A DNA stretch of 53,283 nt from NCBI GenBank assembly GCA_033297075.1, contig MU858279.1, positions 1 to 53,283 on the forward strand. Direction: 5' to 3'. The stretch comes from Rhypophila decipiens. Lineage: Eukaryota > Ascomycota > Sordariomycetes > Sordariales > Naviculisporaceae. The notes beneath the pieces are model-generated. The model worked only from the letters and a program-made list of their open reading frames with translations. It did not search any database and was not told the DNA's origin. Every line of letters starts with the position of its first letter. Positions within the stretch are counted from its first letter, which is position 1. This document shows, in pieces, positions 10,869 through 21,955 of the stretch. Made by a program: the position numbers and the translations under genes.

Positions 10869-13800
10869 ATGGTGACCGTAAGCAGTACGTCGTCCAGATC
10901 CACGACTGCCGAAACGACTTCCACTGCTAGAGTCTACACGCCAAGTTCTGACGGCGATGTCTTCAACGATGCATCAACGCCAGTGGAGAACCTTACAATG
11001 GGCAATCTTCGGCTGAGCTCGCCAACTCCATCCACTGTTTCTGACATATACTCGGCCACTCCTTTACGCGGGTCAAATAGTATTCCAGTCACTGGCAGTC
11101 AGCCCGCCAGTCTTGCATCGACGCCGAGCCCGTCAGTCCAAACCATGACTCCAGGGACATCGACGGCTCCATCTGCTGTCAGCGAAGATGGACCAGCGCC
11201 ATCCACTTCGTCATCGTCCAATATCTTCCCTCCCGGTCTATCGATTGACTTCTCCTTTTCCATATCTACACAGGGGAGTCCGTCCCGAACTCCCTTTCAA
11301 TTTGCTGGTCCAGACTTTCCGCTGCCATCCATAGAGCATCCGTCGACCCCACCTCGCCAATCGCCAGCAATGACTTCTCCCGTTCCATCTATGGCAGCGA
11401 GTTCAAGTCGAGACAGGGAAGCATCTTCACGTCATAACAACATAGTCCCGCCGTCCCCACAGGCTCACCCAAGTGCTGGTCACTCCCGGGATGATGTGGC
11501 AAGCATGGCCTCCCAAGTAAGGCGAGTTCAGATCAATGGTGATTCCCTCTCTCCACCTCTTGAACAGTCAGAACAGCCCGCAATGTCCTCTCGCTATCTC
11601 AGCCCAAGTCATGGCCCAGACGACGATGAAAGCCGCCAAGGCGGTAGCCCAGGTTCTTCGAGACCATCGCCAGGTAGACGCAGGCGTTCTTCCTCCCAAA
11701 TGAACCAAGCACCACATGATGTGCGAGACGAGGAGCCGCCAGAAGACGAGTTCAACAATCCGACTTTTCAGCGTGCCTTTGAGGACTCACGGAAAATGAT
11801 GGCCAAGCTGAAGGCAACCTTGGGAAGTGGTGAGCTCCATCTTGAGCCGGATTCCACAATTCGACGGCTGCGTAAAAAGGCAGGGAAATTGGCTCAATTC
11901 CGTTGCCCACCTACCCGGACTGTCGGGTTCGTCGGGGACTCGGGTGTCGGTATGTGCTTCTCTTTTCATGCTCAAATCTAGTTTACGCTGACTTTGATGT
12001 CTTTTATAGGGAAGAGCAGCCTGCTCAACTCGCTGCTGGATTGTAAAGGCCTAGCCCGGGCTGTGAGTCCCACGTCGCCCTTTCATCACCTGCGCTGCTA
12101 ATCTGACCATGACACAACAGAGCAACAGCGGAACAGCCTGCACTTGTGTCGTAACCGAATATCACTACCACGAACACGACAACTTTACCATCCATGTAGA
12201 CCTCTTCACCAAGGACGAGCTTCAGATGCAGCTCACCGAGATGGTCCAAGCCTATCGCCGCCACCATCTCGGCCCCGAGATAGCAGATAGGGACGAGCAA
12301 CAGGACATTGCCGACCGCGCCAAAGTCGCAAATGACACCTTTCAAGCCATGTTCCGAAGTCGAAAGAAATTCGCGGATGGGCAGTTCGTTCTTGGCAATC
12401 AACCTGAAGAGGCCATCATATCTACCATGATAAAGTGGGCTGGCCAAACACTTGAAAACGACTTGCCTGGGACTACCACGGTTGGTTCCAAGGCCGAATG
12501 CTCGCGGCTGCTCGTCGACTTTACATCTGAGAGACCCGACAGCCAACCTCGGCGCAGTAATAGTCCTCAAAAGACAGAGCAATCTCTCTGGCCATTCATC
12601 AAAAAAATCCGAGTCTATCTCAGCGCACATATCCTTAGCAAGGGCCTCATCCTGGTCGACCTCCCTGGTCTGCGCGATCTCAACTCGGCCAGACAGAACA
12701 TCACAGAGCGGTACATCCTGAAATGCGATGAAATATTTGCAGTCTGCTGCATCGGACGGGCCGTTACAGATGTGGGCGTCAAGGCCGTCTTTGATCTCGC
12801 CCGACAGGCAAGACTTTCCAATGTCGGCATCGTGTGTACCAAGTCAGATGATATCAACCCGGAGGAGGCACTCACGGACTGGAAAAAGTCCAAAGGCAGA
12901 GAGCTTGAGGAACGGATGGACCGTCTCAAGGCAGCTGAGGATGAGCTCAGGACCATGAAAGCCCGAGTCGACGAGTTGAGAGAATTCCAACAGGACGACG
13001 ATCTGCTTGACGAAGAGATACAAGAGCTGGAAAGACTTCAATCTCTAGTTCCCTCCCGGGAACGGGCCGTCGAGACGCTCAAGCTGGAACAGCAGCGATA
13101 TCTCATCTCGACCCGTAACAGTTTGGTTAGGATGCAACTACTCAACCTTTACAAAGACACTATACCGGGTGGCGATCTCAAAGTGTTTTGTGTGAGCAAC
13201 AAGCTGTACTGGGAGCATCGCCAAGCCGCGAGAGACAAAGCCCTTCCTTGGTTGGAGCTTAGCGGCATTATTCCACTTCGGAAGCACTGTATCGCTATGG
13301 TCTCGAATAGCCAGCTCCGCATTGCAAGAAACTACATGGACAATGATGTCCGTTCGCTGGTCAGCAGCGTCGAGCTCTGGGTACAGTCGGGGGCGGGGAC
13401 CCAGACGGCAGAGGAGAAGGAGGCTGTGCACTACGTCCTTGATGCTATCGAGGAGAGGCTCAAAAAGGTTAGTTTTTTATCGCAAAGATTAGACAAGTCA
13501 ACGCTCACCACATACCAGTAGGACCTCACTGGACGCAATGCCCCTTTCTCTCGGCTGTCCAAAGACCTTGCCAAGGAATTCCGTGAGCAGATATATGCCA
13601 GTAAGCAGTTGTCACCCAAGCCTGAAGCGGAGATCGAGATCCCTAGAACTAACATCTTCCAAAGAACGGCGAATAACTCGGTGGACAAGACAAGCTGTAG
13701 ATGCTAGCAGCGATTGGGCTGGGGTAAGTGTCACCATCCTTCTACCTGCCTTTGGTTTGATGCAGTGAAAGGCATGGCTAACCGTAACCTCGAATCACAG

Positions 13801-14794
13801 TGGCACCACAGTAAGATACCCAATTCTCTCTCAATCTCGGCTTGATCCATCGACTCCGCCGTAGCACCCATTAACCCAATGCGTTGCAGGTACATACTCG
13901 GCGTTCTGTCGTAACTATGGTCACCACTGCACCAACGCAGTCGGTAACCGGAACTGGAACCAGGAAGCCATGGAGAGGATGGTCCGAGATATGACCCCGC
14001 CATGGACCGACTTCTGCCATTCCATTACGGACGAGCACATTGGTAGTTTGACGACCATAATTGAAGAGGCAATGGACTGGGCCATCGAGCTTGTGGGTGA
14101 GTATTGCAAAACCGCGAGACTTCTCATGAGCGTTACTTTGAGACTTGGCCTAATTAATCATTGTCCGTAGACGATGAAATCCTCGACGAAAGCGAAGCAG
14201 AGATCCTCGACGAAGTCCTCGAGACCAGACAAGGACTTCTCACCGCAGATTTGGAAGATGCTTGCCAGAAGTTTGAGACAGGACTACGGTGTGTAGGCCA
14301 AAGACACCAAACAGCTATGTGGAACGATGCTAATAATGCAAAACAAAACAGGCTTCTATGGAAAAATGTATCTTCCAGCCACAGAACCTCACTGATGGGC
14401 GAGAACATGGAGACCGCTTATCGGGAATGCCAAGCCGAATCAGGTAGGTGATTCCTCCGTGTTAACATATCGATTCATACTTCTAACACTGGCTTAAACA
14501 CCAGGCACTGGCTCAGACTCTCGACGCAAGTCCATCATCCGCCGCCAGCTATCCGACGAGGGCCTGTTTGAAGATATCATGAGCAAGTTCAAAACTCAAT
14601 TCCGGGACTTGGTGACGGACCTGCAGAACGCCATGCAGCAAGCAGCCGAGAGTCATGTAGCGGAAATTTGTCAGACTCTGAATATGCTTCGCGACGAGAA
14701 CGTTATCACCGAAAGTGAAAGAGATGGGGAGTTTAGGAAGCGTGTGGAGGAGGAAGTTGCCAGGGTTCGTGCGCAGCTGCCCCCGAGGGACTAA
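10869..14794 (+). CDS. Dynamin-superfamily large GTPase, nuclear GTPase SLIP-GC-like, ten exons
   Basis: Ten exons are joined by frame and splice consensus: 10869-11949, 12010-12062, 12121-13467, 13522-13600, 13665-13723, 13801-13810, 13890-14096, 14171-14288, 14352-14443 and 14505-14794, giving 1111 aa. Residues 1-330 are Ser/Pro/Thr-rich and probably disordered. The G domain follows: P-loop GDSGVGKS (356-363, split by intron 1), switch I threonine in SGTACT, DLPG from Asp558, and TKSD at 618-621. A coiled coil comes next (12890-13130), then a conserved STYSAFCRNYG segment and a helical C-terminus. The layout matches fungal relatives of vertebrate nuclear GTPase SLIP-GC; the function in fungi is unknown and membrane or chromatin roles are guesses. 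Odd points are a 10-nt exon coding for WHH and a stop-free 63-nt intron (14289-14351) whose retention would keep the frame. Confidence 0.88.
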
Positions 14795-15242
14795 CTTTAG
14801 GTGGAGTTGATATGAGGTTTATAAGGTTATATGAGTGTAAAAGTTGTAAACTTTCACGGCCTAGCTAACCCAAAGCAAGTATGAAAGAGGAAATATGTCC
14901 ATACAACGCATGGATACGATGGTGCGTCTCTGCTTCTAGATCCGCAGTACTAGTATTAGGATAAACCCCATATAAAACACCCAATGCTTGTTCCTGTCTA
15001 ATAGTATGTGTTATGATGTCGTCTGACTGTCCAATGTGTCAAGCTCGACCTCCTGGTATCTCATGGCGACATTGACTGCCCGTCTCATTCCCCTCCGACT
15101 CGATCTTAGCCCGTCCGTGATAAGAGGCTGCTCGTGACGTTGAAGAGCAGGTGGTGTGCCGGTATCGAGGAGCCTTGGCGAAACAAGTCGTGGAAGATGG
15201 AAATTCTTGTCTCCTGTCAGTACTGCTTACTACACGGTGGCT
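14795..15242. other. Region downstream of the GTPase gene
   Basis: It contains the 3' UTR of the GTPase gene. If the small membrane gene on the minus strand is spliced, its second exon could lie near 15120-15222. Nothing else is supported. Confidence 0.4.
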
Positions 15243-15443
15243 TCACGAGAACGTAAGAGGCAGAGTCTGGCTCACAATCGGCGAAAGGGCACCGTCTTCT
15301 ATCTCAAAGTGTCTGGTCGTACGATGTCGTGTTTCCTGGGCCTTGGTATATGCGAACCAAACTGACAGAATGGACAGAAAAAGTGAAGGAATGCCAAACG
15401 TCAAAGCCACAATGACTTCGGCAGAAAGAGCCCCAATGGCCAT
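15243..15443 (-). CDS. Possible small single-pass membrane protein (doubtful)
   Basis: The frame encodes 66 aa: a short N-terminus, one clear hydrophobic segment (VIVALTFGIPSLFLSILS) and a polar tail. Small proteins of this build, with FGIPSL after an acidic residue, are common and unnamed in Sordariomycetes. A GTGAGC donor inside the tail could splice to an acceptor near 15222 and replace the last residues with about 35 others. The start at 15443 is the only ATG in front of the hydrophobic segment. No neighbour informs its role. I keep it only because of the well-formed membrane helix; a chance open frame is a real alternative. Confidence 0.35.
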   Translation of the reverse strand: MAIGALSAEVIVALTFGIPSLFLSILSVWFAYTKAQETRHRTTRHFEIEDGALSPIVSQTLPLTFS

Positions 15444-16627
15444 TGTGTGGCTGGTGTTGAATACCTGTAATACCTCAAGAAGTGAATGGAAAGGCGGCTT
15501 GGGTGGCAGTCAGGTGGCCGACAGGTGGAAGACAGGTGGCAGGGCGATCAGGGCAAAGTAACTGTTCAGACAGCTGCTTTAAGCTGAGCATCGGGCAGCA
15601 AACAAATGAGGATGGCAAAGAATTTGCAGTTGCCAGTGAGAGTCAAGGGTTGTCAAAATGGTTGGGAAAGTTCGTGTTCATCGCTGTCAGAAAGGTTGAC
15701 CCTGATCTATATATTTCGTTGTAGGTCGACCGAAAGATATCCCAATCCGATAACCTTGTTAAGCCGCTTTGCCATAATTGCAAGGCGAAGTGTGGTCAAC
15801 GACGAGAAGGGAAACTTGAACCCAACAACGACTGCGCTAGTGCTATGCTAGTGCGAGAATGGTTAGTAGTGAGCGGGTGATGCGATCCACTAGCAGAGAG
15901 CTGGTTGCCGATTCGCTGTAAGGCAGAGAGCCTCGAAGCAGCATGAAGAAGCAGCCGAATAGGACTAGCGCGTTTGTACAGTCAACCCGGCAGACGAGCG
16001 GATGATCAACCATTGGTGTGGGAACAGAATTGTTGTCAACACAGCTGTATCCATATGGCGCCCCGTAGTGTACAGATGATTACACTAGCGTCCATGGACC
16101 ATCATCATGCTGTGGAGGAGTTACAGAAATCTAGGGTCAGATATGGACCAACCGGCGTTTTGCGGTGAGAGGAGCCAAAACTGCGACAGTGCGAGAGTGG
16201 CTGCGTACAGTATCTGGTACATACCGTCCCCGGGACAGAGTGCGGGCGAATCTGATATCTGGAAAGCCTTAACCTGCACTTTATCATGTATGAGGGTGCT
16301 GGTGCGAAAGTTGCGTGATTGGTTCGTGGCATGGAACTGCGCCGTTTTGGCGGCCCCCTTCGTCCTGGAAGCTGTGCTCATTCGGAAGGGGCGTCAGTTA
16401 ATGTAGTCACTAACACTGGAGGGCCGTAAATGCTACAGTGTACTGTTATAGAGTTCTTCACATCCCATGTGTCTCTTCCTGCCCGTTCCCAGTCCTTGCT
16501 GGCTCTGGGTGGATATTTTATCAAACCCATCCCCGGGATCCTCGAGTACAACTTTCTTTTGCGAAACTGCGTGAGCGAATCATTCCCCCTTCTTCAACAC
16601 CAAAAGCCCACTTCCATTACGTGGACA
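15444..16627. other. Intergenic region with no gene seen
   Basis: No supportable coding region was found. The sequence is of mixed composition without obvious repeats. The last 200 bases should carry the promoter and 5' UTR of the Zn2Cys6-ankyrin gene. Confidence 0.5.
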
Positions 16628-18984
16628 ATGGAGATGAACACAAACAGCAGACTTGAAGCTCCCGCCTCTTTACCAAGCAAGAAACGACAGCTCAGCTATC
16701 TGAAGTGCTGGTTTTGCAGACAGAGCAAGAAAAAGGTAAATTGTGATTCCGGTCTTGTTTTCTCTACCGCTCAACTGCTTGCTTGACAGACTCCTAACAT
16801 TTTGGCGCATCGATAGTGCGAGCCCGCTCAGCGAAAAATGGCCGGGCCAGAAATGTAACCGATGCAAAGAAGAGGGGCTCGAATGTTCTGAGAATCTACG
16901 TGCAAACGGACATACACGCCGGCTGCCTGACGCACCATCATCACAACCATCCGGTGAGAGGGAGGCGATACTGGTCGAACGTATACGGAAACTAGAAGCT
17001 ACTTTGGCCGAGTTGAGGGTCCAGATTGAGACTGGCCCAGTGCGTCATACCTCGAGCGATGGAAGCTCACGAGAGACAGCTGGAGGACATACCGATGGCC
17101 ATGAGCGCAACTCACCAAACTCCGACGACAAGTCTGAAGAAGCTGCCGGATGGAAAGCGTATTACGATCTGTAAGACGTTCGAGACCCATAGATACGGTC
17201 AGCCCATGCTGACAATGAACAGCTCACTGAGAGTCGCATGGGGCCAAAGAGTCCAGCGCTATATGAAGTCGTTGGCTTCATTGGGCCTCGATCGGTCCCA
17301 TAATTACTACCATCTTCCTCTTCTGCCTGATGACGACAGGGAATATAAATATGACAGTATTACAGCATCTATCGACGAGATCAACAACAAATCGAGAGAC
17401 GAGAAGCTGATGGCTGAGACGGTCGCGTTTCGCCTCTTCATCGCCCACCCTTTCCCCGGCGATTCCTTGGCTCGCTCTCTCACGAAACTTCTTCTAGATA
17501 TCAACACCAACCAGGAGGAGGATGGGGGCCTGGACCTGTCGCAACTGACGGTCTCCTCTGAGATACTATCTAGCTTCTCGGAGAGGAATTTGAACGAACA
17601 CGATCTCGCAATGGCTCTTGGCATCCAAGAAGCAATTGTGTTAAAGATGCTTGACCGGGCCGTTCCACCCGAAGAGCGGGCTATTGTACGAAGCGCGGTA
17701 TCACGCTATTGCCAAATCCATGCACTATGCCAGGATCGTCTGGACGAAATTTGCGAATACCCGTGGCACAGAATGGCATTTATTCCTCCCCTGCACATGC
17801 TCCTCTTTCTGTCACGTCAACAATCACTTCTGCATCTTGTCACGGAATCAGAGGTGGTGCGAACCGACTTCCTCGGCCGGGGTTTGTTTCATTTGGTTCT
17901 TGATCTCAAGTTGGATGCAGTTGAAGAAGTCACCCCGCTCTTGAGGTTTCCACATCTCGAGGATATGACCAAGCGAAAGCCGCTTCACATTTCGCCCCTG
18001 AACGGTCAGTTCGCGACATCATTAGCTTTGATAGACCTTGCGGCGCGCGCAGGACGCCTCCAAGACCAGGATAGGGAAGGCAGAACGGCTCTGCATATTG
18101 CCAGCGCCAAGGGACATGCAGCTCTTGTCTTGCGGTTGCTTGAGCGAGGTGCTGCTGTCGGCGGTCAGGATATAAGAGGGAGAACACCCCTGTATTACGC
18201 CGTTGCTGGGGGTCAAGCGTCAACGACTTCGATCCTTACCAAAAGAACCCGGTGGCAAGACTGGTCAACACTAGTCTTGCCAGCGGTAGAACGCGGTAAT
18301 GTGGCGGTAGTGAGCATGATAATGGACATGGCCGCCGGCCGGTTATCCCGAGACGTGACAACAGAAGCCCTTGAGAAGGCGGTCCTTAGCGGCAATGAGA
18401 ACCTATTGGCGTTTCTTATGCAAGCCCTCCCCGACAGCGATACTTGCCTAAACGGCCGGTCGTACGGAGAATGGGAAGATGAAACATTAGTGGAAGTTGC
18501 TTTCAGGACTAAAAATGCAAACGTTGTAGAATTGCTTATAAGTAGGTATGACGCTCCAATTTACTGGGCAGATCTCTTGCCATATGCGTTGGATCAACAA
18601 GGTTCGGAGGATGTGGTACACGTGCTTCTGGAGTCTGGGAAAATCGATGTCAACAGCCGGAACAGTCTGGGCAAAACCGCTCTTCATTTCGCTGCCCGGG
18701 TAGACTGGGACCACATAGTCGGCATCTTTCTCAACCTCGGAGCAGATACCGAGATCCGGGACAGCGATGGAAGAACCCCTCTATTCAAAGCAGTCGAGGG
18801 CAAGAGTCTCAAGACCGCGGGAATGCTTCTGGAAGGTGGGGCCAAGGTTCTGGTTACCGACACGGAGGGCAAGTCTCCGCTAGATGTGTGCTTGGAGGAT
18901 AAAGCACCGAATATGGAAATCAAGGACCTCCTTGAGAAGCACATGAACAAGAATGTTGCAATAACCGCGACACAGCTGGTTTAA
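16628..18984 (+). CDS. Zn2Cys6-ankyrin repeat protein, frameshifted in its zinc domain
   Basis: The exons read 16628-16735, 16817-17170 and 17223-18984, with introns GTAAAT..TAG and GTAAGA..CAG. Exon 1 ends in the first half of a binuclear zinc cluster (CWFC, then basic residues). Exon 2 supplies the second half (KCNRC..LECS), a coiled-coil-like stretch (VERIRKLEATLAELR) and an acidic linker. The long last exon carries ankyrin repeats, for example GRTALHIASAKGHAALVLRL and GKTALHFAARVD. With splicing as shown, the frame is off by +1 inside exon 2. One base fewer in the A5 run at 16834-16838 would restore both the canonical C-x2-C-x6-C-x11-C-x2-C-x6-C spacing and the phase of the next intron. 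No alternative acceptor gives the right phase. Fungal proteins of this type are uncharacterised and may combine DNA binding with protein interaction. The gene is either a young pseudogene or carries a sequence error. Confidence 0.75.
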
Positions 18985-19668
18985 GTATGAAAATACATTA
19001 TGAATCCTGATATTCTTGGTGGTTTGATACTAGGTGATTACGTTTGGTTTTGGATGAGGAAGTGATAGATTTCCATCAGATAATACAGATTGAAGATATT
19101 TACAAATTAATACAAAACTTGAACACATGCTGCAACACCAAGATTAGAAACGGGCCTGTCTCATTTAAACTACTTGAATTCCAAGGAAATAAAACAATGA
19201 AAATAAAAAATGCCAGTTATTTATAAACCAAGCCAAAAAGACAAAGAAATATCCTAGAAGCAGTACAGTCGGTCCATCCATGACGCTCAAACCGCCCCGT
19301 CCGAGTCCCAGTAACATGCTTTTGTACAGAATAGAAATGATACACATATCCGTACAGGTCGATACAGAGGTAGTTGTACAGTACCATGGTCCATGACCCA
19401 GATCCGCATCCCGGCTCTTAGCCTTGCTCCGAAGAAGGGCAGCCCCGAGCTCAAACCCCCAGACCCGTCGATCCAGGAATGAGCACACACCAGCTGTCCC
19501 GTTCTTCTTGCAAACATAGACCCCTATGTCTGACCGAAAACACACCGGACCTCCACCTCGCGAGGAATAGAGAACTGAAAAAGGGGCCAATCCGAATGAA
19601 AGCGCGCAGCTGCTGATATTGAACCATTCGTCTTCTTGTGCTGAAGTCTGAACGGGATGGCGGACCTG
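18985..19668. other. 3'-3' intergenic region
   Basis: This AT-rich stretch is shared by two converging 3' ends. AATAAA-type signals occur near 19187. An open frame on the minus strand (19165-19590) has no features of a protein and overlaps UTR sequence. Confidence 0.5.
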
Positions 19669-20922
19669 TTACGAGCCGTGTTCGTCTCTATCTCCTCTCG
19701 AGCCAGCTGGATCGGGGTCCGAACCTGATGGGTGATGTACATGTACCCACACGTCCTGCTCCTGGTGCATCATGGATATCCCGGCTGCATCACATCCATC
19801 AGTGCCGTCATTACTGTCGTTATCATCATTAATAAACGCCCATGCTTCGTCGTCCTCCTCCGCTTCATTTTCCTTTGCGCCGTAAAGATTCCCATGGTTG
19901 TTGAAACCATCCATCAGCACCTCCTCGTCGGAGATGTCTTCCTGAGAATAATCGTCATCTTCCAACTCGTATATAACCGTCAGGGGTTGATTGTCTCGTT
20001 CAGGAGACTCGGTGCGCCTTTTCCTTGGCGAGAGAGCAGGACCGCCAGTGTCTTCCTCGTTCGTCGCCTTGAGATATGCCGCCAATTCTGGATCCTGACT
20101 TATTGCTGCATAAGAAAGCTCCAAGGGGAGCTCAAACTCGACCCAGTCCTCCTTCGGCTCTTCTTTCCTTCCATTCCTCCGACCCCGCTTGGCCGGACGA
20201 GTATTGACCTTGTACACCGGCTCGTCGTGCACAATGGTATCCAAAGTAAAACCTGATCCTCGCTCGCTGTCATCGTCGTACAGCAGACCCATTCGATACA
20301 GCTCCTCATCCTGGTCCTTTTCGTAAAGAAGCCCAGCACGGTAGAGCTCTTCTACCTCGACATCTTCTGCACTCATCAAGGCAGTGCGGTAACTCCTCTT
20401 CTTGGTAGTGAGCGGATCGCGAAAAGCATCTTGGCGATCGAGCGAAGGCGGACTGTTGCTTCGACTGCGGGACCCGCTCCGACACCTGCCCCTGGAGCCG
20501 GCATCCTCACCAGGCAAGACAAGCCCAGAGCGTGCCAGCTCACGTCCACCTCTCACATTGTCATCGTACGCCTGGCGATACGATCTTTGTATGTGCCCGC
20601 GTGTGATACGGCTTGGGTCGTTGCAATATCTGCCGTACTGGCGATTGAGTCGGAGGTTCGTCTTGGCCAAGGTGACAAGGTGGCTGTTACATTTCGGGTG
20701 GTTTTGGCGCAGGGACCTCGAACGAGGGCCGTTGTCGTCGAAAAGAGCAGCTACTCCTGCTAGATGTGCATCGTCGAGCTTGCGTGTTGACCAGCTTAGG
20801 GGTCGTCGATGATGTTTGGCGTGGGGATTCAGGCCCTCCGTTGCGGGACGGCCCGGGAGGTACCGGTGTTCGCCGCCGCTCAGGAACTCCGAGTCGGGTG
20901 GGTTGTAGAGAACGAGCCCCAT
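19669..20922 (-). CDS. Acidic, low-complexity conserved-type fungal protein of unknown function
   Basis: A single-exon frame of 417 aa starts at an ATG. I do not recognise the family. It has a basic, arginine-rich N-terminal half with an SR-like run (RCRSGSRSRSNS, about 146-157), then two near-identical decapeptides, EELYRAGLLY (191-200) and EELYRMGLLY (207-216), and a related RELARSGLVL at about 127-136. A basic cluster PAKRGRRNGRK follows and could be a nuclear localisation signal, then a strongly acidic C-terminal third (Glu/Asp runs). No signal peptide or membrane helix is seen. The composition suggests a nuclear or RNP-associated protein, which is only an inference. Long, unbroken coding bias and tidy repeats support a real gene. 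Confidence 0.7.
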   Translation of the reverse strand: MGLVLYNPPDSEFLSGGEHRYLPGRPATEGLNPHAKHHRRPLSWSTRKLDDAHLAGVAALFDDNGPRSRSLRQNHPKCNSHLVTLAKTNLRLNRQYGRYCNDPSRITRGHIQRSYRQAYDDNVRGGRELARSGLVLPGEDAGSRGRCRSGSRSRSNSPPSLDRQDAFRDPLTTKKRSYRTALMSAEDVEVEELYRAGLLYEKDQDEELYRMGLLYDDDSERGSGFTLDTIVHDEPVYKVNTRPAKRGRRNGRKEEPKEDWVEFELPLELSYAAISQDPELAAYLKATNEEDTGGPALSPRKRRTESPERDNQPLTVIYELEDDDYSQEDISDEEVLMDGFNNHGNLYGAKENEAEEDDEAWAFINDDNDSNDGTDGCDAAGISMMHQEQDVWVHVHHPSGSDPDPAGSRGDRDEHGS

Positions 20923-21955
20923 GATGCGAGCTCGTTCTTATGCAGTGATTGCTTTACAGATGGAAGTTTGAAGAAGGTTGGTGAAAGGACAGATGGTCAA
21001 TTCTAGGCAAACATGCGCGCCCTTTCGGTGTTCAATGCATACACACGGCGAGTGAATGAGTTGAAGGGCTTGGAAGTCCTCGAGTGAACGAGAAAGCACT
21101 GGAAGAAACGCTACTTTATAAAAAGTGGCTGGAAAGGAGTCATGGCCGTTGGTTTCATGACTGGTCCTTGATGAGGTCAATCAGGGCCAGATATCCGGGC
21201 ATCCCAGAAGACAAAGGCCCTCTTCCTGTGCCAGGGAAACATTTTGGGATCTAGTAAGCTGGGATTGGTCGTTGGTGTCAAGACCGTTGTCCGGCAGCCC
21301 GGGTGACTCATGACCCTCCTGGTATTCTTGTGATGGTGTGGCAGTGTTTCATGCTGGTTACCTGTTTGGGCCTGTGGTGTGCCTGTATTGCCTGTAACTG
21401 CCTGCTGGGGGTGCCTAGCAGGCGTGTCATCCGCCTGGCTGGATTGCCCTCCCCACGTTTTGACCCCTGTCGTTTTGTCTTGGCCTGCAGGCAGCGGTCC
21501 TGTCATATCTGTGGGATGCCATCAGATGACGATTTTCTAAAGACTGCTAGATCTTGAAATTGGCGATTATCTGCCAAATTTGAGATCAGATGAACCCTTA
21601 TATCTTTCTCGAAATGTTGAGGAATGAGGCGGATGCGAAAAGGTAAAGCACGGTTACGAGCGGTTGGAATTGTTTGGGACCGTCCCGTCGAAATTCTTTT
21701 TCTCAGCCAAGGGGCACCGGATTAGGTAAGCTGCCTGGTTTGCTGCGGGTGGTTGCCTCCTTTTTGCCACCACTAACCCTAACCCTCATTACGAGCGGTT
21801 GTAAGTTCCTGTTCCAACGAAAAGCACCGAGCTCCATGAAGTTCCAGATTTTCTTATTTCAAGCCTGAGGCATGAAGACACATGATTGAACAAGCACTTC
21901 AATTAAATCCAATACTGTGCGAATATCGTAATACATTTTTTCCACCGTATCCCAA
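20923..21955. other. Intergenic region with a short telomere-like repeat
   Basis: No gene is seen. It includes the 5' region of the acidic protein gene and the 3' region of the aspartic protease gene. Two perfect CCCTAA units (CTAACCCTAACCCT) lie at about 21774-21787; see the findings. Confidence 0.5.

Noticed and set aside
13724..13889. A single intron skipping the 10-nt exon in the large GTPase gene
   Set aside because: Joining 13723 to 13890 shifts exon 7 out of the conserved frame and meets a stop.
19165..19590. A 141-codon minus-strand frame with a hydrophobic end
   Set aside because: It lies in the AT-rich 3' region between converging genes; the hydrophobic end is T-rich UTR sequence and no family resemblance was seen.
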